Source: Liolophura sinensis (lineage: Eukaryota > Mollusca > Polyplacophora > Chitonida > Chitonidae). From it: 64,000 bases of DNA. The stretch is from assembly GCF_032854445.1 (NCBI RefSeq), contig NC_088295.1, positions 63,719,249 to 63,783,248 of the forward strand, in the 5' to 3' direction. A program made the position numbers and the translations under genes. Under the pieces are notes generated by a model. That model did not search any database and was not told the origin of the DNA. It was given only the letters and a program-made list of their open reading frames with translations. This document shows, piece after piece, positions 1 to 11,900 of the stretch; the stretch's first letter is position 1, and every line of letters starts with the position of its first letter.

Positions 1-592
1 TATAGAGATAGGCACATCATTCGTCAAGGACAGAATTAACAGCTACGTTAGTCACTGCTTTATTTGAATGTACCATCGTGGCTATCGATAAACTGACTGG
101 GTTAGCTCACTATTACTACAGTGAACGCCTAGATTTGGCGTCCTAACACATCCATAGTTCTGGCAGAGGAAGTTTTTCATTTTAATTGCTTGGAAAGAAT
201 GAACAACTAAGGATTTAGGCCACGATAGTATCCCAGCCAGTTGGAGCTAGTTATTTTGAAAAAGAAAAAGAAAAAAAAGATTATGATATATGACCACCCC
301 TATTCGTGACGTTACCTTCCATTATATTCCGGTGAAAGCAATTGTGACGTCATGAGGATGGAACATGCAATATATGTGGGACATCCAGTTGACCTTCCTG
401 CGACAAAATTGATTATGTGTGTTCTTGATTGACACTTCCGAAAGGTCTACAGGCGGTGGACGACGCTCATAGGACTGTTTGTGCAGTCTAACATTCGTTG
501 AACACCACTTGTCTTCTACCTATGCTGTGTGCTTATCTGTATGTCACACGTAGGAAAGTTCGTCAGTAACTTGACAAAGGTCAGTAGTGTAC
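1..592. other. Non-coding, probably intron or flank of the SLC16-like gene
   Basis: No exon-like frame with splice sites is visible. There is a purine run near 256-280 and a TGACGTCA palindrome near 344-351. Since earlier SLC16 exons must lie further left, this is probably intron. Confidence 0.5.
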
Positions 593-707
593 ACGGGCAT
601 TTAGGTTTCCTCCAACCATAAAACTGCACGTCAGCTTTATGGTTGGAGGAAACCTAAATGCCCGTAAATTCTTGAGTGTGCCGGTCAACAATCAAATAAA
701 TAAATAA
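593..707 (+). repeat. SINE tail fused to a 30-bp perfect foldback
   Basis: Bases 593-622 pair perfectly with 636-665 around a 13-base loop. The right arm runs straight into AAATTCTTGAG ... CAATCAAATAAATAAATAAA, the 3' end of the SINE family found elsewhere in the window. The arm sequence itself resembles the GGGTTTCCTCC(A/C)ACCATAA part of that SINE, so this looks like an inverted duplication inside a truncated SINE. Confidence 0.7.
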
Positions 708-1195
708 ATTATACACACAGTGAAATTTAGTAAGAGAATAGCCAGTTATTTAAGGAGACATCACAAAGGCTATAAAATTCCACATCAATAGGGGGTTTTC
801 AGGTTGGAACTTTTTTGTCGTCAAAAGTAAAAACAGTCCCTCTGTGTCATGCGACTTGTGAAAAATGACCTGTCTCACACTGTTCCAATGCCACAAATTT
901 AGGATCTTCTGAAGTTTGCAAACGTTAAGATTCTCAATTTTCTCCACCGTTCGTCTACTCTAAATGACTTTTTATGAAACTTTTTTTTATAGTAAATGTA
1001 ATACAAAATAGTTGTCAACCCTTTGGACAAGTCACATGATACAGTTGGACTTTTTCTACCTTCATCGATAAAAGAGTTCGAACTAGAAACTCTTCTGTTT
1101 TAAATGTGATGTTTGTCTCCTGATGTAAGTATTAAACATTTGTATACGTGGTACATGAGGGCAATGAGCTTTTTTCCTCTTCCTACTGCATACAG
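708..1195. other. Non-coding, intron upstream of the first visible SLC16-like exon
   Basis: AT-rich sequence with no supported exon on either strand. It ends in the pyrimidine-rich acceptor of the exon at 1196. Confidence 0.55.
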
Positions 1196-1565
1196 ATTTC
1201 GTATGCAGTGGACATGGAGATGACAAAAGACGAAGGATCCGTGCTGATCATGGTCTTGGGTGGGACGTCTGCATTCGCAAGGCTCTTGTTCGGCAAGGTG
1301 CTCAGCTTTCAGTTCTTGAAGAGACGGGAATTGCACCAGCTCTCTATGATGATCACCGCCACTGCTACCATGATGGTCACCATCTCGAAGACCATGGGAG
1401 GCTTCATCGTTTACGTCATCGTCCTGGGATTGGTGGACGGTTGTAATGTCGTCTTGCTTCCGCTGCTGACGAGGTCTTACGCCGGAGACTGCAATGTCCC
1501 AATAGCATGGGGCATTTTAAACGGCGTAAGTTCCATCACGTTCATCCTAGGGCCGCCGGTAGCAG
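1196..1565 (+). CDS. SLC16-like gene, exon encoding transmembrane helices ~8-11
   Basis: A long pyrimidine tract ending in CAG at 1193-1195 gives the acceptor. GTGAGT from 1566 is a strong donor. The exon is 370 nt, starts in phase 0 and ends with one base (G) of a glycine codon that is completed by GC at 2237. Encoded residues include ISYAVDMEMTKDEGS, then three hydrophobic segments and the start of a fourth. Confidence 0.85.
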
Positions 1566-4500
1566 GTGAGTTGAAGATCCTTTTTTTCGTTCAAACGCTG
1601 ATAACACGCTATTTTGGGGTTTACAAAACGACGAAGCGCTGCCATGTTGCACCATGTGGCAATCAGTCCGATCGTTCTTACACTGGCTTTGACGCCAGTT
1701 CTATTGGTAATAACATTTAAACCAAGACAAATGCTCTTGTTCACACTGCCCCTATGTCACACAGTCCTTCATTTCAAGTTGTCCCACTGCGTTACGCCTG
1801 GCCTCACTGCCATGCCGCTATGCATTAATCCGTACCTTGCATTAATGCGTACCTTTATATTTATTTGATTGGTGTTTTACGCCGTTCTCAAGAATATTTC
1901 ACTTATACAAAGGCGGTCATGGTGGGTGGAAACCGGGCAGAGCCCGGGGAAAACCCACGACCATCAGCAGGTTGCTGACAACCCTTCCCACTTACGACCG
2001 GAGAGGAAGCCACTATGAGCTGGACTTGAACTCACAGCGACCACATTGGTGAGAGGCTTTTGGGTCATTACGCTGCGCTAGCGCGCTAACCAACTGAGCG
2101 GAGACCCCTCGTACCTTTATAAGCGAATACATTGATGTATTATGGCCATACAAGAGTGTTTAAAGGACAAGGCATCAAAATTTGCCTCCAATTCTTCAGT
2201 TCAATTTTCATATATTTCACACTTATCTCCCCCTAGGCTGGCTTTACGATGCGACAGGATCTTACAACGAGGCGTTCCACGTGGCTGGTGTCCCTGTTCT
2301 AGCTGGAGCTGCTGTGCTGTTCTTTATACCCTGGGCAAAGCGCACGACACCAAAAATAGCACAGCAAACAGTATCAGGCGTCGACAGTCAGAATCTTAAC
2401 AGAGATAATTTTTCACGAATGGACTCAAATCAACTGATAGTTGGATTACCACTGACCGACCACAGTTCTTATACACACTCTGCAGAGAACCTCGCGACTG
2501 CAAATACCAGTCAGATTCGACAATACCCTGATGAAACAACGGTACTGAAGGACGAACCGTGGGGATGGCGAAGCAGCCAACAGTGTATACATGTACCGTC
2601 CATTGAGATAGACAATCCCGCGTCGCCTACTGATGCCATCGAACTTCAGAGTGTGGCAGTGTCCGGCGGCTGTGAAAATAGACCGATATCTGCTCAATCT
2701 AATGACAGCTTCGTATTACTGGATAACCTCCATGACAGTCATACTGACGTATTTGACAAAGACGACTTCATGCAAGGGACAGGCGCAAAAATGGACAAGC
2801 TCTCCGACAGTTTCAGTGCGACGAATTCCCCCACTTTGTCTCCCAATGCATCCGTGGTAGCTTTGGTTGAACTAGTTGACGTCAATGAAACACCAGGTCG
2901 AGAACCGACCGCAGAGACTGTGGTTCCAGAAAGCAGAGACACGGACATTGACAATCAATCCCTCCAAGAGACACATCAGACCCAGGAGGACAGTGGTATG
3001 GCTGCAATAGTTATTCCGGATTATGTGGTAGAAAAACTTGTCGAGCTAAATGAAAATGACCAAAACAAGACCAACGCAGGCGCAATGGTCGACACGCTGG
3101 TTCGCTTGGAGGATGCCAATGAGGAGAATAAGAGCATAGTGGAAAACATATCTGTCAGTGAACAGCTGTCGGAGAATGATTCCAGTTTGATTAACACTGA
3201 TTATCAGACAGATAAACCGCAGCCCGGCAATCGACCATTTTCAAGACAGCCCTCGGAGTCTCAGTGTATTTTATCCAGTAGCGTTGTTGAAACGCTCGAG
3301 AGTTTAGCACAAAACCCAGATGACAATGCAGACAAACTGCAGAATGAATTAACCGACAACCCCGGCGGTGTTTACACCAACAGTCATCTTTGTGTTTCAG
3401 TGTCCAAATCTACAGACCAAACTCAGGCACTGTGGACTTCTGAAACTGCAAACGTTCCACATCCTCAAGATCATCCAGTGAGTGAAAGCCAGGTCAGCTG
3501 GCCCTCTAATAATATAACCCAACCTGTTTACACCCAGAACAAAGACCATCAACAGGCACCCGTGTGGAGAGACTCTTCAAATTTCTCGCCAGTTCCTCAA
3601 AACTACGAAAATAATGTTGCCCAAAGCCAATGGACATCTTCTTTAGCAGATCCTGCCACCTCTGTCGCCTTGTCCGTTGCCGCTGTGCACGCAGGATCAG
3701 GTTACTACCAAAGCTCTGGTACTAACAACATGCCAGTAGGGACAGAAAATACGCACTGCCTTGGTCCGGTGGTGGCGACTGCCCCATTAGCACAGAGATC
3801 GATGGAAACAGATGGATGGACCGTTGCTCCAAGCAATGACCATGTCGTCCACCAAGCCGTCCAACCGTGGAGACAAGCAGCATCGCAGACTAACATCAGA
3901 GATCAACCATTGTGTTACACGTCAGCCAATGTGCCTTCAGCAACGGGCCAGTGGCCAACCACGGACATGATCCACGGACTCAACAACCCAAATACGTTCA
4001 CAGACGGCAGTGAACAACTGGGCCCCGCTCATTACCCAGGATCATTATCACACGTGTACACATCAGAGGTGCACACAACATCGGCACAAGCGTACACCTC
4101 ATCAGCACAAGAGTACATGGCGCAAGTCGTCCAGCAGACACCAGCATCTTACAACGCAGGCGTAAACGGGAACCTCTCCTTCAACACCTGGACGACAGAA
4201 GATGTACCGGTCATAGCAGACAACAGTATCCATATTCCGAATATACACGCGGAAACAAATATTTCAGGGCTGCAACAGAGCAACATGGATGGCTGGTGGA
4301 GTGAGAACAACGGTCCGTCAACGTCTAGCATCAGTCCTGTGGACAAGTCGAGTTCCACTGGATGGTGTGGATCAGCTACGGCCACTGACGAACATCAAAC
4401 CCTGAAAGAGCCATCTCCCCATTCCTTGCAGTTTGCTGATGGTGACAAATCCAAGACCCCGCAATCTTCACCTACCAATCAGAGTTCGACGAACCCTTTC

Positions 4501-4707
4501 CTGGATAAGTCAGAGCTTTTCCGAAGCGGCTCCACGGAGAAGGCCTTGTGCTTTAACTCAGCGAGTTTGGAGGGAGCGGACAGACCGAGTGCCGATTCGA
4601 ACGCTGACACACTGGCAGCTTTTGATCAGTTCTGGCAATCACGGCCGAGTGACAGTCAAACTGACACTCAACACGATTCGCCACCGCATGATGGCGCCGT
4701 TGGGTAG
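1196..4707 (+). CDS. SLC16 / monocarboxylate-transporter-like protein, 3' part (two exons, join 1196..1565 and 2237..4707), with giant C-terminal tail
   Basis: Major-facilitator carrier of the SLC16 (MCT) type; the family moves monocarboxylates, aromatic amino acids or similar solutes across the plasma membrane, and the substrate here cannot be told. The window holds the last ~946 residues. Exon 1196-1565 encodes helices about 8-11, including the helix with GLVDGCNVVLLPLLT and the family-typical GPPVAGWLYDATGSY, whose middle glycine codon is split by the intron (phase 1). Helix 12 ends at IPWAKR near base 2343. The remaining ~787 residues, to the TAG at 4705-4707, form one uninterrupted exon rich in Ser, Thr, Gln, Asn and Asp without predicted membrane segments. 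Most SLC16 proteins have short cytoplasmic tails, so this is very unusual. N-terminal helices must lie left of the window; I found no further exon in 1-1195. The family call is firm; the subfamily is not. No gene symbol is given. Confidence 0.85.
1566..2236 (+). other. Intron of the SLC16-like gene, containing a SINE
   Basis: GT-AG intron, phase 1, 671 nt. Bases 1860-2109 are a minus-oriented tRNA-derived SINE with a perfect target-site duplication. Bases 1566-1859 hold nothing recognised apart from a short local duplication of GCATTAAT(C/G)CGTACC around 1823-1855. Confidence 0.8.
1860..2109 (-). mobile_element. tRNA-derived SINE, near full length
   Basis: Reading the minus strand gives the tRNA-like head (CTCAGTTGGTTAGCGCGCTAG as A-box region, GAGTTCAAGTCC-like B box), a ~150-bp body and the tail AAATATTCTTGAGAACGGCG ... 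AATCAAATAAATAT. It is flanked by identical 12-bp target duplications CGTACCTTTATA at 1848-1859 and 2110-2121. Inserted in the SLC16-like intron. Confidence 0.9.
2237..4707 (+). CDS. SLC16-like gene, last exon: helix 12 plus ~787-residue low-complexity tail
   Basis: The acceptor TCTCCCCCTAG ends at 2236. The exon opens with the second half of GWLYDATGSY, then the last helix (VAGVPVLAGAAVLFFIPW). The tail contains four related short segments (SVVALVELVDVNE at 2851, YVVEKLVELNEND at 3022, MVDTLVRLEDAN at 3085, SVVETLESLAQNPDD at 3280), about ten widely spaced tryptophans between 3420 and 4650, and one NPF tripeptide at 4492-4500 followed by LDKSELF. The uninterrupted 2.4-kb frame with consistent composition makes it very likely coding. 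Confidence 0.85.
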
Positions 4708-5788
4708 GCTGGATCTACCCATCATTTGTTCACTTTAAGCCTAGCATCATGTGCATTAAAATCATGATTAGTTCCGTTTATATATTAGGCTAGGTAACAA
4801 TTCTGCAACCCTCTAATAATTAATAATTTATTATTATTATTACTAACTTCAAAAAAAGATTTGTAAATTTCGTTACATGATGTTTACATGTATTTTGTTA
4901 ACGTTCTTGTGTCAAGCACTTCGAGTATATACGTACGAATCATTTATTACCAAAATTGTATTACAAAGTAAATATTGAAATATCAGGCTGTGTTTGTCTA
5001 GATAAATGTTAGACAAAATAATCCAAAAACCTAAAGCTTTTATTCTGTTTCCCAGGCCAACCATCCCTCCAACTGTGGCGTTTATTTGCCAGACCTGGTA
5101 ACCAGAGTACAAAAGTCTGCAAATCACTGGTTTAACTGCCAAGGTTTGCTTGGCTCGTTCGATTCATTGCAACCTTGCTAGAGTCAATATATATTAGCAT
5201 CTGGGAGCTTACCATACTGATTAGTCATTATTCGGATCTGAAGAAACGTGCTCTCAACCCATGGAATTCTTGTTCCCATGCAGTTTCGTTACCCACGTAT
5301 TAAATCAACAAATTTTACAAGTGTGGCAACCATGGCTGGGCAGTTATCACACAAAATTTGAACCAGGAGCATCTCAGCAATGAGGTCGCTCTTGCTGGCT
5401 GCCTCTCTGGTCATACCTGGGTGGGTCTGCCACCAACCTGCAGATGGCTGTGGGTTTCCTACGGGCTTTCTCGGGTCACGCTCCATATGCATGTTAAGTG
5501 CATGCAGTATACAGGTATATCAGAGATTGTTATTAGACATAGGTATATCGACTTAGTATTTGCATGATCTGCCTTCCACCTGTGGTTTGATGATTCTCTA
5601 TCTGGGTAAAGATAACTGGATAATATCAATTAACAATTCTTCAGGTGGGACATTTCTGAATAATCAATGTCCATTGCCAGCTACCCTAAATAAACAGGGC
5701 CCTGGGCCCTGTTGCCAGAGGCATCAACTGGGTTGTCTGAGGAAGTAGAACCTCTTGGTTTCTCTGCTGCATCAAGCAACAAGGTTTA
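4708..5788. other. Convergent 3' regions of the SLC16-like and FAAP100 genes
   Basis: About 1.1 kb between two facing stop codons. Candidate poly(A) signals are ATTAAA at 4755-4760 and AATAAA at 5689-5694 on plus, and AATAAA on minus (TTTATT at 5081-5086 and 5039-5044). A decayed SINE lies at 5370-5490. A GGGCCCTGGGCCC short inverted repeat sits near 5698-5711. Confidence 0.6.
5370..5490 (+). mobile_element. Degenerate SINE fragment
   Basis: The stretch CAGCAATGAGGTCGCT through CAACCTGCAGATGGCTGTGG to CGGGCTTTCTCGGG follows the central part of the SINE seen intact at 21651, with a deletion over the B box. It probably lies within the 3' untranslated region of one of the two convergent transcripts. 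Confidence 0.65.
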
Positions 5789-5917
5789 TCAGGTATGAGG
5801 CAGGGGTACATTTCTCAACTGTTCATACACAGCACTGTATGAATTCTTCACATCATTATCCTTACTGTCATCTGTTGGTCTGGGCATCTCAAGGCCTTCA
5901 ACACTTTTGCGTATTCC
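5789..5917 (-). CDS. FAAP100: FAAP100 exon 7 (last coding exon)
   Basis: The acceptor is a T-rich run ending TTTTTTTAG at 5918. 42 codons plus TGA (5791-5789), ending SYSAVYEQLRNVPLPHT. VYEQLR aligns with VYRQLR at the human C terminus. Confidence 0.85.
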   Translation of the reverse strand, partial: GIRKSVEGLEMPRPTDDSKDNDVKNSYSAVYEQLRNVPLPHT

Positions 5918-8900
5918 CTAAAAAAATAAAATTTAATCAATAAGCCAGACTTTAAACCCATATCATATTAATAGGGGATGCAGCATTACTGGCCAGAAAA
6001 AAAACATAAATATGCACACAATCCCTACTAACATCTAGCAAACATTGACAGATATCAGTGCCTGTAGTTGACCCAATTTAAAACCCTAATATGAGATGTA
6101 CTTTTGAAACCGTTACACCCTTCATCGGGAGTTGCTTAATAAGTCAAAATTTTAGCTAACAAAGCAGTCACCTTTATAGTTTGCTGATAATGAAGTGATA
6201 TGGTTTAAGGGGGGAAAAAATGGTACATCGCAGCAACACTAAGATTTAAGATATTCAAAAGGTCCTCCTGTTATGAAAATTGTTCACATCTACCTGGTAA
6301 GTATGCAGTAATGATCTAATTTGCTTCTCTTGAACATCCCCATCTTGTCTGCTCTCTGAGGTCATCTCCTGCAGGTAAGAACAAATGTGTCTTAGGAATA
6401 ATAATTATACAACAGGTATACAACAAAAAACATTTCACATACAGCTGTATTTTCTACTATTCACTAGCTACTTTCACTAGTTGAAGTATTGCAGCTGTTG
6501 TACCAATGTACCTCACTGTTTTGAAAGTCTCGACTGTCTTGGTCCATGTCATCTCACACTCATGAGACTATGGGTTCAATTCCAGGCCATGCTGTAAGCT
6601 TATATCAGAAAGTTTGCCATGTACATGAATCTGGCGACAGAAGTCTACGCATAAACAACATGTACCATGATAAAAGTGAAATCTTGAGAACAGCATGAAA
6701 CACAAATGACATAAACAACAAAAAATAAATAAATAAAAAAATTACTAAACAAAGGAATAAATGTTATAGCTATCCATATTTAAATGACAGTAATAAACAC
6801 TATGCGATTCATAATATATGCAAATCATTCTCAGAAATTTCATAAATATGGAGAATGAATTAACTACACCTTTTAACTTAAAAAGAAAAGCCTCTGAGTG
6901 TTGTGACTAAAACGTGGGCTACTAAATAATTCTCCAACCTTTTCGCATGTTTGCAATTTGTTTATTCAAGCATTATTCTGTGTTGACTGACAAAATTATA
7001 CTTTTTGTGAAGCCCTGAAATTGATCAATCCAACCAATCCAAAATTTAAAATGTGCATAAATTGCACTGAAAGTTGTTCTTCCATATGCAAAAAGGTTGA
7101 GGAATTAAGGCATACGCTTCAAAATGTATCACTCACTGCTAATAGCCTGTCTATGAACCCAGATCTCATCAACACCAATGTAGGCAAGTCTTCACTCTGG
7201 AGGGTCAAAATATAACTCGTCTGGCGAGAAGGCATCTCTAATTGGTCTCCTGTGGAGGTGTCAGAGCGTTGCGATTGGTCAGGATTCACACTCAAGGTTA
7301 CCTGATGACCTCTTGGTGTGGAAACCCTGATCAGGGTTGTCTCCCCTGTGTTGGCTGATCCAAGGGCTGTTTGGGAGAGTATCAGCTGAAGCACTTCAGT
7401 GCTGTTTCTACACTCTGTTAAAAACCAAAGATTGTTTTGTACAACATTTGTATAAGTGAAAAACTGAAATCTTCAATTTAAGTAGATAACATTATGCGCT
7501 GAAATAATTTGATAACAGATGTGCTATTAGTTTACATGAAAAACTGAAAAGGCAATAAATAGCCTTTGATTTTTTTTTTTTTTTTTCTGGTCATACAGGC
7601 TAATTGCATGCCCTTGAATCAAGTAAGGAGAATGCCTGTGCTTACACCATGCCATGCCCTGTACCCTAGACCTTATGGAAAGTAAAGGTTGGAAACGCCT
7701 GTTCGCCTAGCCCCGCTTCAACTATGCTGAATTGCATGTCATAAGCGCATACAGGCGATCTACTAAACCCATACAAGGCCCACTGATCAGCCTGTACGTA
7801 GGAAATCACAATGTGTCCACTGTGCACTGATAGAACTTTAAAGAAGACAAAAATAATTAGAACATTTAAGAAAATGATCAGAACATTTAAGAAAATGAAC
7901 ATCACTGGTATCCAAAATTATAATGAAAACCAAATGTTCTCAAGTGTTATACCATGATAATGTCAGGAGCAGATGGAAAAATTACATTAAACCATTAATG
8001 CAAGTACCATCCAAATATTGTTAAGTCGAAATATGAAGTGACTCACTTTTCAGCTTTGGAACTTCACTGGCTTGCAAGTTGACTACCACTGATGGCACTG
8101 AGCGAATGGTCGTCTGAGTATGGCTGTCCCTACTGGGAAAGTACAGGCCATATGTGGGTCTCTGTCTGGCTAACTCCAAGGCTATCATATCACATGAACA
8201 CATCTCAGAATTAGACAGAGAATGGTGACTCCTGGAAGAGGTCTGTGAAGTCTTACTCTGGTATAGATCAGGGACATGAAGGAAATCAAGAATGTTTAAT
8301 CTGTCCTCTTGTAATGGAATGCAAAGGACAGACTTACTATCCTGTGATGATTTCAGGCAATACGTCAAAAACTGCTCAGCTTTTGCATTCATGACCTTAT
8401 CAAAACCTGTCTGTGGAACATTATACACCAGAAACGTTCTCACAGCTAGCGATGGAGTCTTCAACTGCATTCCCTCCAAAGGAATTTGAATCTCTTCAAA
8501 ACATTCTGGTCTGAGGCCCTTTAACAGTGGAAGAGACTTACTGAAGTTTGATAGAGTTATCTCCCCTTTAATATCTTGAAAATGATCCACCTGCACCAAC
8601 ATCAACCAATCAGATGATAGATCAGCAACACTCTCATTGGTTAGTTTGGCATGTACGGAAAACTCCCTTCTTGACCCAAGGCAGTCTTGCTTGACACTCA
8701 CTTTCACTTTGACTATTTTGTTCAGTTTTCTGAGTTTTGCAGCTTTCTCTGTGGCACTACCTGCAGTCAATGCAGCCAGCTTTGTAGCTAACGCCAGTTG
8801 ACTTAGCACATCGTTCTGTGTGGCTATCACCTCCTTTACTCTATCCATCTCATGACTGGTGTTTCCAATGGACAGGAGTAGGTCTCTCGTTTGAGTGGCA

Positions 8901-11900
8901 GCCACAGTCTTGCGCTCGCTGCCCTCACCCTCGTCAGTGACAGTGTACAGTCTTCCGTGCCTGGAGAACAGGTACAGTTCCACACTTCCCAAGGTTAAAC
9001 CTGAACACAACAAAGCCTGTATGTGATTACGCCACTCCAGTGTCAAGACATGTACATCTTAATAGAAGTGATAAGTTATAAGGATCAAGTTTGAATTAAT
9101 GTCTTATCTAAGTCGTAAAAACACGTGTGTTGTATTAAAACAGCTGTTGTAAACTTATGCATATGCATAAATGACCCCATACCATTAAACTATTAAATGA
9201 TGTCATTCCAGCATAACTGCCTTTATTCTCAGTGTCATATCTTCCTGATTCATAGTCACATAAGAATTATCACATCACATCAGGGAAATTTTACAGTAGC
9301 TGTCGCAGCTTTTGTTTTTCAGGTCTCTACCCTTACAAATTACATAGTGTTATTCTTCAGTAATCCTCTGAACAATGGTGCTAGCCATGTTTCATATGGC
9401 ATCTTTCAAATAACCTTAATATTTCCGCCTGAGTTTTTTTTATACTGAAGTAGCACTTTAAGCTTAGTCAATATATATTTACTTAACAGAGCATCAGAGG
9501 TTACAGATGCCGGCTGGGGCATGCTGGCTTCCTCTCCATTCATACGTGGGAAGGTGTGCTAGTAATCTATCTTTTACCTTCTTTCCACTTCAGCCCATCA
9601 CAATTTAGGACAAATGGACAGGTCGACTGTGACTACTATTAAACATCTCTTTGAGGGATTTATCAGAGATATAAATCATTAAGGAGAACAGTTTTATTTG
9701 TATGGATTACTGGCAGATCTGGCATTTAAATGTCACGTGTGTACAGTGTAATTGTGTTAGGGAGTTAATAATAGGGTTAAAGGTCAGGCTTCACCGCCAT
9801 GCTGCATTAGCTGAAGATTGTGTTTTCAAGCTTATCCACAATGTGAATGAGTACTACACTAGTATTTATTTATTAACTTGATTTGGAGTTTTATGTCGTA
9901 CTCAAGAATATTACAATTACACAACAGTCGACAGCATTATAGTCAAGGCTCAATTAGAAAATCTTCTTTGGCCTGCAACATTTTTCCAGTCATAGTTTTA
10001 GCAAGATGACCTGCAATTTTTAAACATGGCCTGCCAATTTAGTAGTCCAAATAAATTTAACGTTGACGTCTATTTTCAACAACTTTCTGATATTTGCCTG
10101 CCTCAACGTTTAATCACTGAATTCCAAAATCCAGTCGGGTTCATAACAAAGACGGCTTTTAAATTCACCCTAAAGCAGGAGAGAATAGGACCTTTACTAT
10201 CACTTCTGCAAGTATAAATCCAATCTTGAGTCGAAATGTTGTTGCAATCCACAGAAATATTTCCTTCTGGTTGGTCGAAATAAGTTTTTGCAGTCATGGC
10301 AAGTCGGGTCTACTAACATTTCGGAACTTTGCACCAAAAAATATGATCAACCTAAGAAGACCACGCTGCGGCTATCGTTTATCATCTGCACAGCGGTCTT
10401 CTTATCCATTCTATAAGACAGATCGGAAGCTAGAGGCCACATGATCTCCTTAGTAACAAACGGCATGGGTGAAGAAAACGGTCCTCGAAACGTTATTGCA
10501 TAGGAAAATGCCTATTTTCTTGTATTCGTTGAGCTTGTATAATTTTCAGCTTTCCAGATAGTCTGGGTATTTCTGCAGAGCTTTTCTAGACGTTATTTTG
10601 TACAACTAGTCCTTACTGGTCGCTAGCAAAGTAGCAAGAAGTGACCCTTTCCACAATGCATTAACAATAGGCAGCAACTTTGTTTTAGACATGAAAGGGT
10701 GGTCATGTGACCCCCAGCTTGCAACCGGTCTTACAGAATGTTTTTGAAGAGAGAAAAGTTATCACCTTATCAGATTTTCTGCATACAACTGGTCCGAAAT
10801 GGATTTAAATGTGTACAAGTTATTGAAAGGATCCTTTTATCTTCAATCCAAACAAAAAGTCAACATTAGTTTCGCTTTTAGTTGACGCAAAAATGGAAGT
10901 ACATGCCGCACACAAGCACACAAGCAAAGGGAGATAATTTTGTTCTTAACTAGCTTTCAGCACAGAGTTATCTCTTGTAACACCTCTCTCTGGTTTGTAA
11001 CGGCCGCGAATGGTGTTTCCTACATCTTCGGTGGATAATAAATTCGCTGCATCGTTATCATGCCGCTAAAAATTAGAAAGCAGAACTTATAGTTGTTCAT
11101 ACATTGACATCTCACGCTTGGCCTGTGATTTTATTTGTTGACATTTTTTGGCAGGCCAGTTTTAAGTTGGCCTGCTATGGCAAATTTTCGGCCTGCTTTT
11201 TACCATTTGCAGGACATACGACCATCCACTGTTGCTGACAGACCTTCCCACGTACAACCGCAGAGGAAGTCAGCATGAGTTAGGCTCACAGTGACTGCAT
11301 TGTTGAGAGGCTCCACATTCAATACACCGAACTATAATATGCTAATCGCTAGGTGATGGAGGGCCCCTGAGTACTACATTATAATTTACTCTTCAACATT
11401 GACCACATTCTGACTAGCAACATTGACCACATTCTGACAATAAATCTTCCAGGGCAATTGTGCAAAACTGTACAATGTAAAAAGATGGAATCATTAAATT
11501 ATTGCCATAGTAATGAAATCTGCATACCAGGTACTGTTTGTCAGAGGTTAATCTTTGCACTGATCTACTTTTTCTCAGCTTTAGTTTTGCATACCTGGTT
11601 CACCATCAATTCCACAAATCCCAGAGAAGCCCAGGCTAGACACTGAGACTTCAAACTTCTTCTTCCTGTCTTCCCTCTCAACACAGGAAAATCTGCATCT
11701 GTGCAAGTCCTTATCAGTGGAAACATACACAAACGTTGATAGTGCAAACTCTGAGACAATGGGTCCAGGCAAAATTACAGTCTGGTACTGTAACGTATCA
11801 CCTGATTGGAAGATCAGTGAACACTTTCCATTCTGACCAATGACAGCCAAGCACATAACTGGTGGCTGGTTCTCCGCTTGGCTGGATCCTAGAAAAGAGA

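Larger units (their letters stand above)
9001..11594 (-). other. FAAP100 intron 3, host of nested repeats
   Basis: 2.6-kb intron. Contains a short SINE fragment (about 9505-9570), a SINE split by a ~1.27-kb insertion (9859-11367), and a 23-bp tandem duplication of CAACATTGACCACATTCTGA near 11393-11440. Confidence 0.7.

Noticed and set aside
5755-5943. Plus-strand open frame at 5755-5943
   Set aside because: It is the antisense shadow of FAAP100 exon 7.
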